Assembly (NCBI GenBank): GCA_017599285.1
Contig: JAGFXX010000001.1
Span: 2,108,001 to 2,172,000 of the forward strand
Source of the DNA: Cereibacter azotoformans
GTDB lineage: Bacteria > Pseudomonadota > Alphaproteobacteria > Rhodobacterales > Rhodobacteraceae
Direction of reading: 5' to 3'
Length of the DNA stretch: 64,000 bases
The notes below the pieces were generated by a model. That model saw only the letters and a list, made by a program, of their open reading frames with translations. It was not told the DNA's origin and made no database searches. A program made the position numbers and the translations under genes. Within the stretch, counting starts at the first letter, position 1. Every line of letters starts with the position of its first letter. Below, one piece after another: positions 16,160 through 26,344 of this stretch.

Positions 16160-16285
16160 CGGGAAACAGTCGGTGCGGCAGGTCGGCTCGTGCCGCAGCT
16201 TTGGGTGTTCAGGGCCGCTCGGGTCCGAAATCGGTTTGACGATGGTCACCCGTTCCGGCGCCCGCCAGGGGAAGGACGTGTTGGG

Positions 16286-17557
16286 ATGAACAGCGTGGCG
16301 ACGCTTCAACCGGATCCTGCGCCGATCGTGGCCTGCACGATCTCGCGGGATGTCCAGAATTTCGAGATCCTGATCAATGACATGGAGATCGAGCTGGGCG
16401 AGAGCTGGGGGGACCTGTCGTTCGAGGATGCCGAGCTGTTTCTCCGCCAGCCCGAATCGCGAACGCTGGAATTCGTGGCCCTGGCGGTCAATGGCGAGGA
16501 TGAGGGCGACCTCGCGCGGCTGACGGACATCATCCGCACGGCGAGGGACAAGGGCATCAAGATCATCCTGATCGCCGATCAGGTCAGCCCGATCGCGCTG
16601 CACCAACTGCTGCGACTCGGGGCCGATGACTTCGTCCCCTACCCCCTGCCCGAGGGGGCGCTGCATGAGGCGATCGACCGGATCCGCAAGGCGCCGCCGC
16701 CCGTGTCGGACCTGCCCGCCGCGGTGCCGGCGGCCCCGGGCACGCCCCATGCGCCGACGTTCAAGGCCCGCGGCGACCGCGACGCGATCCTCTTGCCGGT
16801 GCATGGGATGGCGGGGGGTGTGGGGGCCTCGACCTTCGCCTGCAACCTCGCGTGGGAACTGGCCACCGTCACCCGGACCGACGCGCCGCGGGTCTGCCTG
16901 ATCGACCTCGACTTCCAGTTCGGCGCAATCTCGACCTACCTCGACCTGCCGCGGCGCGAATCGGTGTTCGACATCCTGTCGGACACGGAATCCGCCGACA
17001 GCGACAGCTTCCTGCAGGCGATGATCACCTTCAACGAGAAGCTGCATGTCTTCACGGCGCCCCCGGACATGCTGCCCCTCGACATCGTGACGGCCGAGGA
17101 CATCGGCCGGCTGCTCGACATGGCTCATGCCAATTTCGACTTCGTGGTGGTGGACATGCCCACCACCGTCACCTCCTGGACCGAGGCGGTTCTTGCCCGT
17201 TCCCACGCCTATTTCGCGATGATGGAGCTTGACCTGCGGTCGGCGCAGAACGTGCTGCGTCTGGTCCGCGCCCTCAAGGCCGAAAGCCTGCCGCACGAGA
17301 AGCTCCGCTTCGTCCTCAACCGCGCGCCGCGCTTCACCGATCTTTCGGCCAAGAGCCGGGTCAAGCGCATGGCCGAGAGCCTCGACATCACGATCGAGCT
17401 TCAGTTGCCCGACGGTGGTGCCGCGGTGACGCAGGCGAATGATCACGGCCTTCCCCTCTCGGAATCGGCCGGAAAGAACCCGCTCCGGCGCGAACTGCAG
17501 AAACTGGCCAGGTCCCTCCACGACCACAGCCGAACCGCCGAGGCCGCCAAGGCCTGA
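16286..17557 (+). CDS. cpaE: Tad pilus localisation ATPase CpaE/TadZ
   Basis: MinD/ParA-like protein that places the Tad machine at its site in the cell. 423 residues: an N-terminal receiver-like domain (about 1-125, without a clear phospho-acceptor set) and a C-terminal P-loop domain with GMAGGVGASTFACNLA near 172-187, the Asp motif CLIDLDFQFGAI, and VVVDMPTT. The Walker A lacks both the signature and the usual Lys of the family. The ATG follows GGGGAAGGA, which favours it over an in-frame upstream start. cpaF follows after 20 bases. Confidence 0.92.
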   Translation: MNSVATLQPDPAPIVACTISRDVQNFEILINDMEIELGESWGDLSFEDAELFLRQPESRTLEFVALAVNGEDEGDLARLTDIIRTARDKGIKIILIADQVSPIALHQLLRLGADDFVPYPLPEGALHEAIDRIRKAPPPVSDLPAAVPAAPGTPHAPTFKARGDRDAILLPVHGMAGGVGASTFACNLAWELATVTRTDAPRVCLIDLDFQFGAISTYLDLPRRESVFDILSDTESADSDSFLQAMITFNEKLHVFTAPPDMLPLDIVTAEDIGRLLDMAHANFDFVVVDMPTTVTSWTEAVLARSHAYFAMMELDLRSAQNVLRLVRALKAESLPHEKLRFVLNRAPRFTDLSAKSRVKRMAESLDITIELQLPDGGAAVTQANDHGLPLSESAGKNPLRRELQKLARSLHDHSRTAEAAKA

Positions 17558-17577
17558 TGAACCGGAAGGTGCCCTGA

Positions 17578-19032
<1,455 letters not shown>

Positions 19033-19039
19033 GGGCCCC

Positions 19040-20008
19040 ATGCAACTGAGCGCGGCACCCATCATCTACATCCTGATCTTCGTCGCGGTGCTGCTGCTGG
19101 TCGAGGGGATCTACCTCACCGTCTTCGGCAAGTCGATCAGCCTCAACTCACGGGTCAGCCGGCGGCTCGCGCTGCTGGAAAAGAACCAGAACCGCGAGCA
19201 GGTGCTGGAACAGCTCCGCAAGGAGATGAGCCAGCACATGAACGCCCGCGGCATCCCGCTCTATGCGGTGCTGGCCTCAAAGGCGCAGAAGGCCAACATC
19301 GCCTTCTCGCCCAAGGCGCTGGTGGCGATCATGGCGCTGCTGTCGGCCGTGGCCTACATGGGCCTGACCATCGGGACGGCCGCCTCGCCGGCCGTGCGGG
19401 TGGCGGTCGCGATCTTCATGGGCGTGGGCGCGGTCTATGTCTGGGTGAACAACAAGGCCAAGAAGCGCATGGCGCTGATCGAGGAGCAACTGCCCGACGC
19501 GGTCGAGCTGATGGTCCGGTCGCTGCGCGTGGGTCACCCCTTCTCATCCGCCATCCAGATCGTCGCCAAGGAGGTGCCGGACCCCCTCGGCACCGAATTC
19601 GGCGTCATCGCCGACGAGGCCGCCTATGGCCGCGACGTGGCCGAATGCATCCGGGCCTTTGCCGAACGGATGGACAGCCAGGACCTGCGCTTTCTGGCGG
19701 TCGCGGTGAACATCCAGCAGCAGTCGGGCGGCAACCTGGCCGAGATCCTCGAGGGTCTGGCCAAGGTGATCCGCTCGCGCTTCAAGCTCTTCCGCAGGGT
19801 CAAGGCCATCACGGCCGAGGCGAAATGGTCGGGCACCTTCCTCTCGGCCTTCCCCATCGTGGCGCTGGTGATGATCTCGGTTCTCAAGCCGGACTACTAC
19901 GACGGCGTGAAGGAGACGCCGCTCTTCATCCCCGCGGCGCTGGTGGTCGGCGCGTTTCTCGTCGCCAACGTGATCTTCATGAAGATCATGGTCAACATCA
20001 AGGTATGA
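19040..20008 (+). CDS. tadB: Tad inner-membrane platform protein TadB
   Basis: 322 residues with membrane helices near 5-25, 95-115 and 118-138 and two at the C-terminus, and a cytoplasmic T2SF/GspF domain containing LPDAVELMVRSLRVGHPF, GTEFGVIADEAAYGRD and NIQQQSGGNLAEILEGLAKVIR. With TadC it forms the membrane platform on which CpaF acts. The gene is packed between cpaF (7 bases) and tadC (4 bases). Confidence 0.94.
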   Translation: MQLSAAPIIYILIFVAVLLLVEGIYLTVFGKSISLNSRVSRRLALLEKNQNREQVLEQLRKEMSQHMNARGIPLYAVLASKAQKANIAFSPKALVAIMALLSAVAYMGLTIGTAASPAVRVAVAIFMGVGAVYVWVNNKAKKRMALIEEQLPDAVELMVRSLRVGHPFSSAIQIVAKEVPDPLGTEFGVIADEAAYGRDVAECIRAFAERMDSQDLRFLAVAVNIQQQSGGNLAEILEGLAKVIRSRFKLFRRVKAITAEAKWSGTFLSAFPIVALVMISVLKPDYYDGVKETPLFIPAALVVGAFLVANVIFMKIMVNIKV

Positions 20009-20012
20009 GCCG

Positions 20013-20984
20013 ATGGACCTTCTCAACCGTCTCGAAGGCTACCTGATCGACAGCCTGGGCCCGCTCGGGCCGCTGATGGCGATGGGGATGCTGGGCATCC
20101 TGCTCATCGCCCTTACGCTTCCGGTCATGCTGAAGAAGCGCGACGAGCCCTTCGACCGGATCAAGGCGCAGCGGACGGTCGGGGCCGCGCCGGTGAGCCA
20201 GGCGCTGCGGCGCTCGTCGGGCACCGAGAAGCTCGACAGGTTCGCCAACCTGCTCGAGCCGAAGACGGCCGAGGAGCTGTCCGCCTCCCGCCTCAAGATG
20301 ATGCGGGCGGGATACCGCTCGAAGGGGGCGGTGCGCGCCTTCCATGCCGCCCAGTTCGCGCTCGGCGTGGGTTTTCTCGTGCTTGGGGTGCTTTATGCGC
20401 TGCTGGCCTCGGCCACTGCACCGCTGACCATGCAGCAGATGGTGATCTACACCCTTCTGCCCGGCGCGATCGGCTATTACCTGCCCGTCTACTGGATCAA
20501 GCGCCGCGCGCAGGAGCGGCACGACCAGATCGTCGCGGGCTTTCCCGATGCGCTCGACATGATGCTCGTCTGCGTCGAGGCGGGCCAGTCGCTCGACCAG
20601 TCGATCCTGCGGGTCGCGCGCGAGTCGGCGTCAGGCTATCCGGCCCTCGCCGAAGAGTTCGAGATGGTGGCCCACGAGGTGAAGGCCGGCAAGGAGCGCG
20701 TCGCCGTTCTCAAGGACATGGCCGAGCGGGTGGGCATCCCCGACGTGTCCTCCTTCGTCACGACGCTGATCCAGTCGGCCACCTTCGGCACCTCGATCGC
20801 CGAGGCGCTCCGCGTCTATTCCTCCGAGATGCGCGACAAACGCGTCATGAGGGCCGAGGAAAAGGCAAACACCTTGCCGACCAAGCTGACCCTCGGCACA
20901 ATGCTGCTCACCGTGCCGCCGCTGATGCTGATCCTGATCGGCCCTTCGGTCTATGGCATCGCCACGCAGCTGGGCGGACAGTGA
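20013..20984 (+). CDS. tadC: Tad inner-membrane platform protein TadC
   Basis: 323 residues, a second T2SF protein: helices near 10-33, 112-130 and 140-155 and one at the C-terminus (TMLLTVPPLMLILIGPSVYG). The cytoplasmic domain reads FPDALDMMLVCVEAGQSLDQS, then SFVTTLIQSATFGTSIAEALRVYS and the basic MRDKRVMRAEEKA. Partner of TadB. A GTG-started TPR gene follows after 6 bases. Confidence 0.94.
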   Translation: MDLLNRLEGYLIDSLGPLGPLMAMGMLGILLIALTLPVMLKKRDEPFDRIKAQRTVGAAPVSQALRRSSGTEKLDRFANLLEPKTAEELSASRLKMMRAGYRSKGAVRAFHAAQFALGVGFLVLGVLYALLASATAPLTMQQMVIYTLLPGAIGYYLPVYWIKRRAQERHDQIVAGFPDALDMMLVCVEAGQSLDQSILRVARESASGYPALAEEFEMVAHEVKAGKERVAVLKDMAERVGIPDVSSFVTTLIQSATFGTSIAEALRVYSSEMRDKRVMRAEEKANTLPTKLTLGTMLLTVPPLMLILIGPSVYGIATQLGGQ

Positions 20985-20990
20985 GAGAAC

Positions 20991-21557
20991 GTGACCCGAG
21001 GCCTGCCGATCCTCCTTTCCTGCGTGATCCTTGCGGCCTGCGGTGCGCCGGACGCGCTGTCCCGGCAAGCGGTTGCGCGCAATGCACCCTTTGCCGTGGA
21101 TCCGGGTCGGAACGGGGTCGATGGGCTCTTGGTCGGTCACCGGCTTCTGGCGGCGGGAGAGGCCGAGCTGGCCCTTCGGGCCTACCTGCGCGCGGCGTCC
21201 GAACAGGGGATCAACGCCGACGTCCTTTCGGCGCTCGGCTCGGCGAACCTGCAGCTCGGGCGGCTGAACCAGTCCGAGCAGTTGCTGCGGCAGGCGATCC
21301 AGATGGATCCCGCCTTCGTGCCGGCTGTCAACAATCTGGGCGTCGTCCTGATGGAGCGGGGACGGACGGCCGAGGCGAGGCTCGTCTTCCAGCAGGCCTT
21401 TGCGCTCGACAGTGGCGCAACGGACGCCATCCGCGAAAATCTGCAGCGCGCCATCGTGAAAAGCGCCTCGACCCTTTATCCGGAAGAGGAAGAGCGACAC
21501 GAGTTCTCCCTCGTGCGGCGCGGGCAGGGGCAGTATGTGCTGCTCTCGCAGCTCTAG
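20991..21557 (+). CDS. tadD: TadD-like TPR lipoprotein (first copy)
   Basis: 188 residues from a GTG start. The lipoprotein signal is LSCVILAACG (Cys near 17), and two to three TPR units follow, for example GHRLLAAGEAELALRAYLRA and NNLGVVLMERGRTAEARLVFQQA. TadD proteins are outer-membrane pilotin-like lipoproteins of the Tad system. The GTG lies 6 bases after the tadC stop, and relatives start at the same place. The end EEERHEFSLVRRGQGQYVLL is not TPR and may be a docking tail. Confidence 0.85.
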   Translation: MTRGLPILLSCVILAACGAPDALSRQAVARNAPFAVDPGRNGVDGLLVGHRLLAAGEAELALRAYLRAASEQGINADVLSALGSANLQLGRLNQSEQLLRQAIQMDPAFVPAVNNLGVVLMERGRTAEARLVFQQAFALDSGATDAIRENLQRAIVKSASTLYPEEEERHEFSLVRRGQGQYVLLSQL

Positions 21558-21595
21558 GGGGCGACCGGGATCGAGCAGCAAGAGGACGCAAGAAC

Positions 21596-22441
21596 ATGCG
21601 CCACCCTGTCCTGACCGCCTTGTGCCTTGCCGGCACGACCATGTTGAGTGCCTGTGGCGGCCGTGATGCCGATGTGGATCGCGCCCTGAAGGGCGTCAAC
21701 ATCATCGACGAAAGCAACCTCAACGACATCATGCTGACCGTCGGGGCGCCGGACGAGGCGGTGGCCTATTTCCGCGGCGCCGTGGACAAGGCCCCGGACC
21801 GGATCGACCTCAAGCGCGGGCTGGCGAAGTCGTTGGTGCGCGCGCAGCGTCCGGCCGAGGCGGCCACCGTCTGGAGTCAGGTGGTCAACACCCACGAGGG
21901 CACGAACGAGGATCGCGTGGCCTTCGCCGACGCGCTGATCCGGGCGAATGACTGGAGCCGGGCCGAGCAGGAGCTGGCCAGCATCCCCCCCACCTACGAG
22001 ACCTTCCAGCGGTATCGGCTCGAGGCGATGGTGGCCGACAGCCGGAAGCATTGGAAGAAGTCGGACAGCTTTTACGAGACCGCCGTCGGCATGACGACCC
22101 AGCCCGCCGGCGTGCTGAACAACTGGGGCTTCTCCAAGCTGACGCGCGGCGATGCGGCCGCGGCCGAGCGGCTGTTCTACGAGGCGCTGACCTACGACCC
22201 GACCTCGTTCACCACCAAGAACAACCTCGTGCTGGCCCGCGGCGCCCAGCGGAAATACGACCTTCCCGTGATCCAGATGACCCAGAAGGAGCGGGCCGAG
22301 CTGATCTACACGCTCGCCCTGGCCGCGGTGAAGAAGGGCGATGTGACCGTGGGCAAGGGTCTGCTGCAATCGGCGATCGACACGCATCCGCAGTATTTCG
22401 AGGCGGCCGTCCGCAGCCTCGAGGCGCTCGACGCGGGCTGA
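21596..22441 (+). CDS. TadD-like TPR lipoprotein (second copy)
   Basis: 281 residues. The lipoprotein signal is LAGTTMLSACGG (Cys near 20); TPR-like helical repeats follow from about 48 to the end (AVAYFRGAVDKAPDRIDLKRGLAKSL, NNWGFSKLTRGDAAAAERLFYEALTYDP). The ATG at 21596 is preferred over an upstream extension because it begins a clear signal peptide. It lies 38 bases after the first TPR gene and 2 bases before cpaA. Two TPR lipoproteins in series are common in rhodobacteral Tad loci. Confidence 0.85.
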   Translation: MRHPVLTALCLAGTTMLSACGGRDADVDRALKGVNIIDESNLNDIMLTVGAPDEAVAYFRGAVDKAPDRIDLKRGLAKSLVRAQRPAEAATVWSQVVNTHEGTNEDRVAFADALIRANDWSRAEQELASIPPTYETFQRYRLEAMVADSRKHWKKSDSFYETAVGMTTQPAGVLNNWGFSKLTRGDAAAAERLFYEALTYDPTSFTTKNNLVLARGAQRKYDLPVIQMTQKERAELIYTLALAAVKKGDVTVGKGLLQSAIDTHPQYFEAAVRSLEALDAG

Positions 22442-22443
22442 CG

Positions 22444-22947
22444 ATGCAGGGTCTGGTGGCAACCTCTCCGACGGCGGCGCTCTGGTTCCTGCCCTTCGTC
22501 GTGCCGATCGCGCTCTGGGTCGCCTGGAGCGACATGAAATTCATGAAGATCCCGAACAAGGCGGTGATGGCCCTGGCGCTGGTCTTTCTGGTCGTCGGCC
22601 CGATGGCGCTCCCGCTCGAGGATTGGCTCTGGCGCGGGCTTCACCTGCTTGTCGTGCTGGTCATCGGCTTCCTGATGAACCTGGGCCGGATGGTCGGCGC
22701 GGGAGACGCCAAGTTCGCCGCCGCGATGGCGCCGTTCTTCGCCCTGGGAGACCTGCGCCTCGCCATGGGCCTGCTGGCCGCGTCCCTTCTCGGCGCCTTC
22801 GCCAGCCATCGTGGGCTGGGTCTCGTCCCTCCGTTCCGCAGCGCCACCGCCGAATGGGAGAGCTGGCGGCGCCGTGACTTTCCCATGGGGCTGGCGCTGG
22901 CGGGTATGCTGTTCCTTTACCTTCTCGCGGCAATCCTTGACGGCTGA
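22444..22947 (+). CDS. cpaA: Prepilin peptidase CpaA (TadV)
   Basis: 167-residue membrane protein, an A24-type aspartic protease that removes the leader of the Flp pilins. The two catalytic Asp are visible: AWSDMKFMKIPN near residue 30 and MVGAGDAKF (GxGDxK) near 80. Five to six hydrophobic segments are present and there is no N-terminal methylase domain, as expected for the Tad form. The ATG starts 2 bases after the preceding stop. Confidence 0.93.
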   Translation: MQGLVATSPTAALWFLPFVVPIALWVAWSDMKFMKIPNKAVMALALVFLVVGPMALPLEDWLWRGLHLLVVLVIGFLMNLGRMVGAGDAKFAAAMAPFFALGDLRLAMGLLAASLLGAFASHRGLGLVPPFRSATAEWESWRRRDFPMGLALAGMLFLYLLAAILDG

Positions 22948-22968
22948 TCCCCGCTTCCGGTGCAATCC

Positions 22969-24279
22969 ATGAACATGCAGAACCCAGACGTCACAGCTCC
23001 TCCGTCGCCGCGCACGCTGGCGGACACGGGCCTGCCCCTGGTCATGTTGCGCGACATCCTGATCAAGACCATGTTCCGCATGAACCTGGACCTCGTGTCG
23101 CAGATCGCGCGGGTCATCTGCCTGCCCCCCCAGCTCACGCAGGAGCTGGTGGATCTCGCCCGTGGTCAGCGGCTGATCGAGGCGACCGGGACGCTGCACG
23201 CCACCTCGGGCAACGAGATGGGCTACCAGCTGACCGACGGGGGCAAGGCGCGGGCGCTCGATGCGCTGGGCCAGTCGGAATATTACGGCGCCATGCCCGT
23301 TCCGCTTGACGACTATCGCAGCCAGGTCGAGCGGCAGTCGGTGCGCAACATCAAGCTCACGCGCGCGCAGCTGACCTCGGCCATGGGGCACCTGATCCTG
23401 CCGGACGAGCTGCTGGATCATCTCGGCCCGGCCGTCACCTCGGGCCGGTCGATCCTGATGTATGGCCCGCCCGGCAACGGGAAATCCTCCATCTCGAACG
23501 GGATCCGCGACGCGCTCGGCGACCGGATCCATGTGCCGCGCGCGCTGGAATATTCCGGCCAGGTCATCACGGTCTATGACCCGATCGTGCACCGCTCGGC
23601 CGAGGCGGCGGTGGATGATCCCAACAGCCTGCGCCGCACCTCGAACCGGTTCGACAACCGCTATGTCTGGTGCGAACGGCCGACGGTAATCACGGGGGGC
23701 GAGTTGACGCTCGACATGCTCGACCTGACCTACAACCCGGTGGCGCGCACCTACCAGGCGCCGCTCCAGCTCAAGGCGACCGGGGGGATCTTCATCGTGG
23801 ACGACCTCGGTCGGCAGGCCGAGCCCCCGCAGAAGCTGGTCAACCGCTGGATTGTCCCGCTCGAGGAAGGGCGCGACATCCTGGCGCTGCAATCGGGCGA
23901 GAAGTTCACCGTGCCCTTCGACACGCTGGTGATCTTCTCGACCAACTTCCACCCGAACGAGATCTTCGACGGCGCGGCCCTGCGGCGGATCTTCTTCAAG
24001 ATCAAGATCGAAGGCCCGACCCAGGAGAACTTCCTCAAGATCTTCGCGATGGTGGCGCGAAAGCGGAAGATGCCGCTCGACGAGGCGGCCCTGCTGCATC
24101 TGATGAAGGTGAAGTTCCCCACGATCGGCAACCGCTACGCCAATTACATGCCGGTCTATCTGATCGACCAGATGGCCGCCGTCTGCGAGTTCGAGGGCCT
24201 GCCCTACCAGATGAGCCCCGCCCTGATCGACCGCGCCTGGTCGAACATGTTCGTCCGGGACGAGACGATCGCCCGCTAG
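22969..24279 (+). CDS. AAA ATPase at the end of the Tad operon
   Basis: About 436 residues. The first 120 look like a winged-helix region (LVDLARGQRLIEATG, GYQLTDGGKARALDALG); an AAA domain follows with Walker A MYGPPGNGKSS near 164, Walker B GIFIVDDLGRQ near 275, sensor VIFSTNFHPNEI near 322 and an Arg-finger candidate AALRRIFFK. It starts 21 bases after cpaA and runs in the same direction, so it is likely part of the Tad operon, although no standard Tad role is known to me. Starts at GTG 22960 or ATG 22975 are also possible; no ribosome site decides. It may be a remodelling ATPase or a regulator. Confidence 0.75.
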   Translation: MNMQNPDVTAPPSPRTLADTGLPLVMLRDILIKTMFRMNLDLVSQIARVICLPPQLTQELVDLARGQRLIEATGTLHATSGNEMGYQLTDGGKARALDALGQSEYYGAMPVPLDDYRSQVERQSVRNIKLTRAQLTSAMGHLILPDELLDHLGPAVTSGRSILMYGPPGNGKSSISNGIRDALGDRIHVPRALEYSGQVITVYDPIVHRSAEAAVDDPNSLRRTSNRFDNRYVWCERPTVITGGELTLDMLDLTYNPVARTYQAPLQLKATGGIFIVDDLGRQAEPPQKLVNRWIVPLEEGRDILALQSGEKFTVPFDTLVIFSTNFHPNEIFDGAALRRIFFKIKIEGPTQENFLKIFAMVARKRKMPLDEAALLHLMKVKFPTIGNRYANYMPVYLIDQMAAVCEFEGLPYQMSPALIDRAWSNMFVRDETIAR

Positions 24280-24839
24280 ATCCGCGGTCCGCGGAGCGGG
24301 ATCGGCCCCGTCTCGGTCAGGATCGCGTCGAGCGGCTGGTCGGTCGGCTCGATCGGCACCTCGGGCAACTCCTGCGCGCTGAAGGCGAAGCCCACCGCCG
24401 TGACGGGATGCAGCGCACGCAGCCGCTCCAGCGTCCGGTCGTAGAACCCGCCCCCATAGCCCAGACGATAGCCACGGCGGTCGAAGGCGAGCAGCGGCAC
24501 GATCAGCAGTTCGGGATCGAGCCAGGCGCCCTCCGGCGGCACGCGGGCACCGAACGGTCCCTCGATCATCGGGCAGCCCGGGCTCCATTCGCGAAAGCGC
24601 AGCGGCTGGCCGGGGCCCACGATCACCGGCACGCAGACCGGCCCGTCATGGGCGATCATGGCCGCAAGCGGATCGATCTCGGACCGGATCGCCATATAGC
24701 CCGAGAGCACGCGGCCGCGGTGCGGCGCCAGCCAGTCCGCCAGAAGCTCCGCCGCCTGCCCCTGCCCCGCCTCGTGCGCCAGCGCCCGCGCGGCGCCGGC
24801 GGCGCGACGGGCCTCGGCCTTCCGCGCCGCAAGCGTCAT
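24276..24839 (-). CDS. 5-formyltetrahydrofolate cyclo-ligase
   Basis: Converts 5-formyl-THF to 5,10-methenyl-THF with ATP, recovering folate for one-carbon metabolism. The 187-residue length is usual. Signatures are the phosphate-binding end GYRLGYGGGFYDRTLERL near residues 122-139 and LIVPLLAFDRRG; the N-terminal basic RKAEARRAA helix is present. The ATG overlaps the mgtE stop by ATGA, so translation may be coupled. It ends 4 bases within the tail of the convergent AAA ATPase gene. Confidence 0.9.
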   Translation of the reverse strand: MTLAARKAEARRAAGAARALAHEAGQGQAAELLADWLAPHRGRVLSGYMAIRSEIDPLAAMIAHDGPVCVPVIVGPGQPLRFREWSPGCPMIEGPFGARVPPEGAWLDPELLIVPLLAFDRRGYRLGYGGGFYDRTLERLRALHPVTAVGFAFSAQELPEVPIEPTDQPLDAILTETGPIPLRGPRI

Positions 24840-26194
24840 GTCAGCACCAGCGTGGCAAGCCCGAGGAAGACGAAGAACCCCATGACATCGGTCAGCGTCG
24901 TGACGAAGGTGCCCGAGGCAAGCGCCGGGTCAAGCCCGAGCCGGTTGAGCCCGAGGGGCACCAGCACCCCGCCCAGGGCCGCCACGACCTGATTGCAGAT
25001 CATGGCCATCCCCAGCACGGCGCCCAGCAGAGGGTCGCCGAAGATCACGAAGCCCGCCAGCCCCAGGATGAGCGCAAGCCCCAGCCCGTTCAGCAGACCG
25101 GCCATCAGTTCCCGCCGGACCACCCGCGGCGCGTTGGCCGAGGTGAGGTTGCGCGTCGCCAGCGCCCGCACGGCGACGGCGAGCGACTGCGTCCCCGCGA
25201 TCCCCCCGGTCGAGGCGACGATGGGCATGAGGGCCGCCAGCGTCACGAGCTGCGCGATCGTCGCCTCGAAACCCGAGATCACGAGGGCCGAGAGCGAGGC
25301 GGTGAAGAGGTTCGCCACCAGCCAGGGAAGCCGCTGGCGCGCGGTGGCGACCGGCCCGTCCGAGAGGCTGCTCTCGTCGCCCACACCGGCCAGACGAAGG
25401 ATGTCCTCCTCATGCTCCTCATCGAGCACGTTCATCGCATCGTCGATGGTGATGATCCCCACCAGCCGGTCGTTCTCATCCACCACCGGGCAGGAAATCA
25501 GGTGATACTGGTTGAAGATATAGGCCACCTCCGACTCCTCGATGGTGGCGCGGATGGTGCGGAAGCTCTCCTCCTCGATGTCGGCCAGCCGGACCTCGCG
25601 GCGCGACGAGAGCAGCCGGCCGAGCGTGACATAGCCCTGCGGCTTCATCCGCGGATCGACGAGGATGACGTGATAGAACTGGTCGGGCAGCTCCTCGCTG
25701 CGGCGCAGGAAATCGATGGTCTCGCCCACCGTCCAGTGGATCGGCGCCACGACGACCTCGCGCTGCATCAGGCGGCCCGCGGAATATTCCGGGTAGGCCA
25801 TCGCCTGTTCGACCGCCACCCGGTCGGCGCGGTCGAGCGCGCCGAGGATCGCCTCCTGCTGCTGTTCCTCTAGGTCCTCGAGGATGTCCACCACGTCGTC
25901 GGTGTCGAGTTCGCGCACCGCCTCGGCGATGACCTCCGGCGGGAGATGCTCGATCACCTCCTCGCGGATCGAATCGCTGATCTCCGAGAGGATCTCGCCG
26001 TCGATGCCGGCGGACCAGAGCGTCAGCAGCTCGCGCCGCTCGGCCGGGCCGATCTGTTCGAGCACGTCGGCGATGTCGGCGGCGTGGAGCGGCTCGAGCA
26101 GGTCCGACAGGCGCGCCTCGTCGCGCTCGTCCACGGCCTCGAGAACCGAGGTCACCACCCGGTCGGGCACACCCGACCGCTCTTCCTCGCGCAT
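24836..26194 (-). CDS. mgtE: Magnesium transporter MgtE
   Basis: Mg2+ channel of the inner membrane with cytoplasmic gating domains. 452 residues: an N-domain of helical repeats (LLEPLHAADIADVLEQIG; LPPEVIAEAVRELDTDDVVDIL), two CBS domains near 135-255 (VTLGRLLSSRREVRL; LVGIITIDDAMNVL), then five membrane helices with the pore-lining family motif MPIVASTGGIAGTQS and the end GFFVFLGLATLVLT. Acidic residues that sense Mg2+ in the N and CBS domains are abundant. The ATG at 26194 matches the family start. Confidence 0.94.
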   Translation of the reverse strand: MREEERSGVPDRVVTSVLEAVDERDEARLSDLLEPLHAADIADVLEQIGPAERRELLTLWSAGIDGEILSEISDSIREEVIEHLPPEVIAEAVRELDTDDVVDILEDLEEQQQEAILGALDRADRVAVEQAMAYPEYSAGRLMQREVVVAPIHWTVGETIDFLRRSEELPDQFYHVILVDPRMKPQGYVTLGRLLSSRREVRLADIEEESFRTIRATIEESEVAYIFNQYHLISCPVVDENDRLVGIITIDDAMNVLDEEHEEDILRLAGVGDESSLSDGPVATARQRLPWLVANLFTASLSALVISGFEATIAQLVTLAALMPIVASTGGIAGTQSLAVAVRALATRNLTSANAPRVVRRELMAGLLNGLGLALILGLAGFVIFGDPLLGAVLGMAMICNQVVAALGGVLVPLGLNRLGLDPALASGTFVTTLTDVMGFFVFLGLATLVLT

Positions 26195-26287
26195 GTCGCC
26201 CGTTTCTGCCTGCAAGGTGGCGCCCCCGTTCCGCTTACGCCGCGACCATATCGGAGGATGGCGCGCAGAAACAGGGGCGGCAGGAAA

Positions 26288-26316
26288 TTTACGCTGCCCT
26301 CGAAAGGGTCTAGGTT
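26288..26316 (+). promoter_or_regulatory. Candidate promoter of guanine deaminase gene
   Basis: TTTACG, a 17-base spacer and TAGGTT, ending 28 bases before the ATG. It agrees in four of six bases with the sigma-70 -35 box and in the TAnnnT core of the -10 box. A moderate match only. Confidence 0.4.
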
Positions 26317-26344
26317 GAGCGCTTGACCAGAGGGGAGACCTGTC

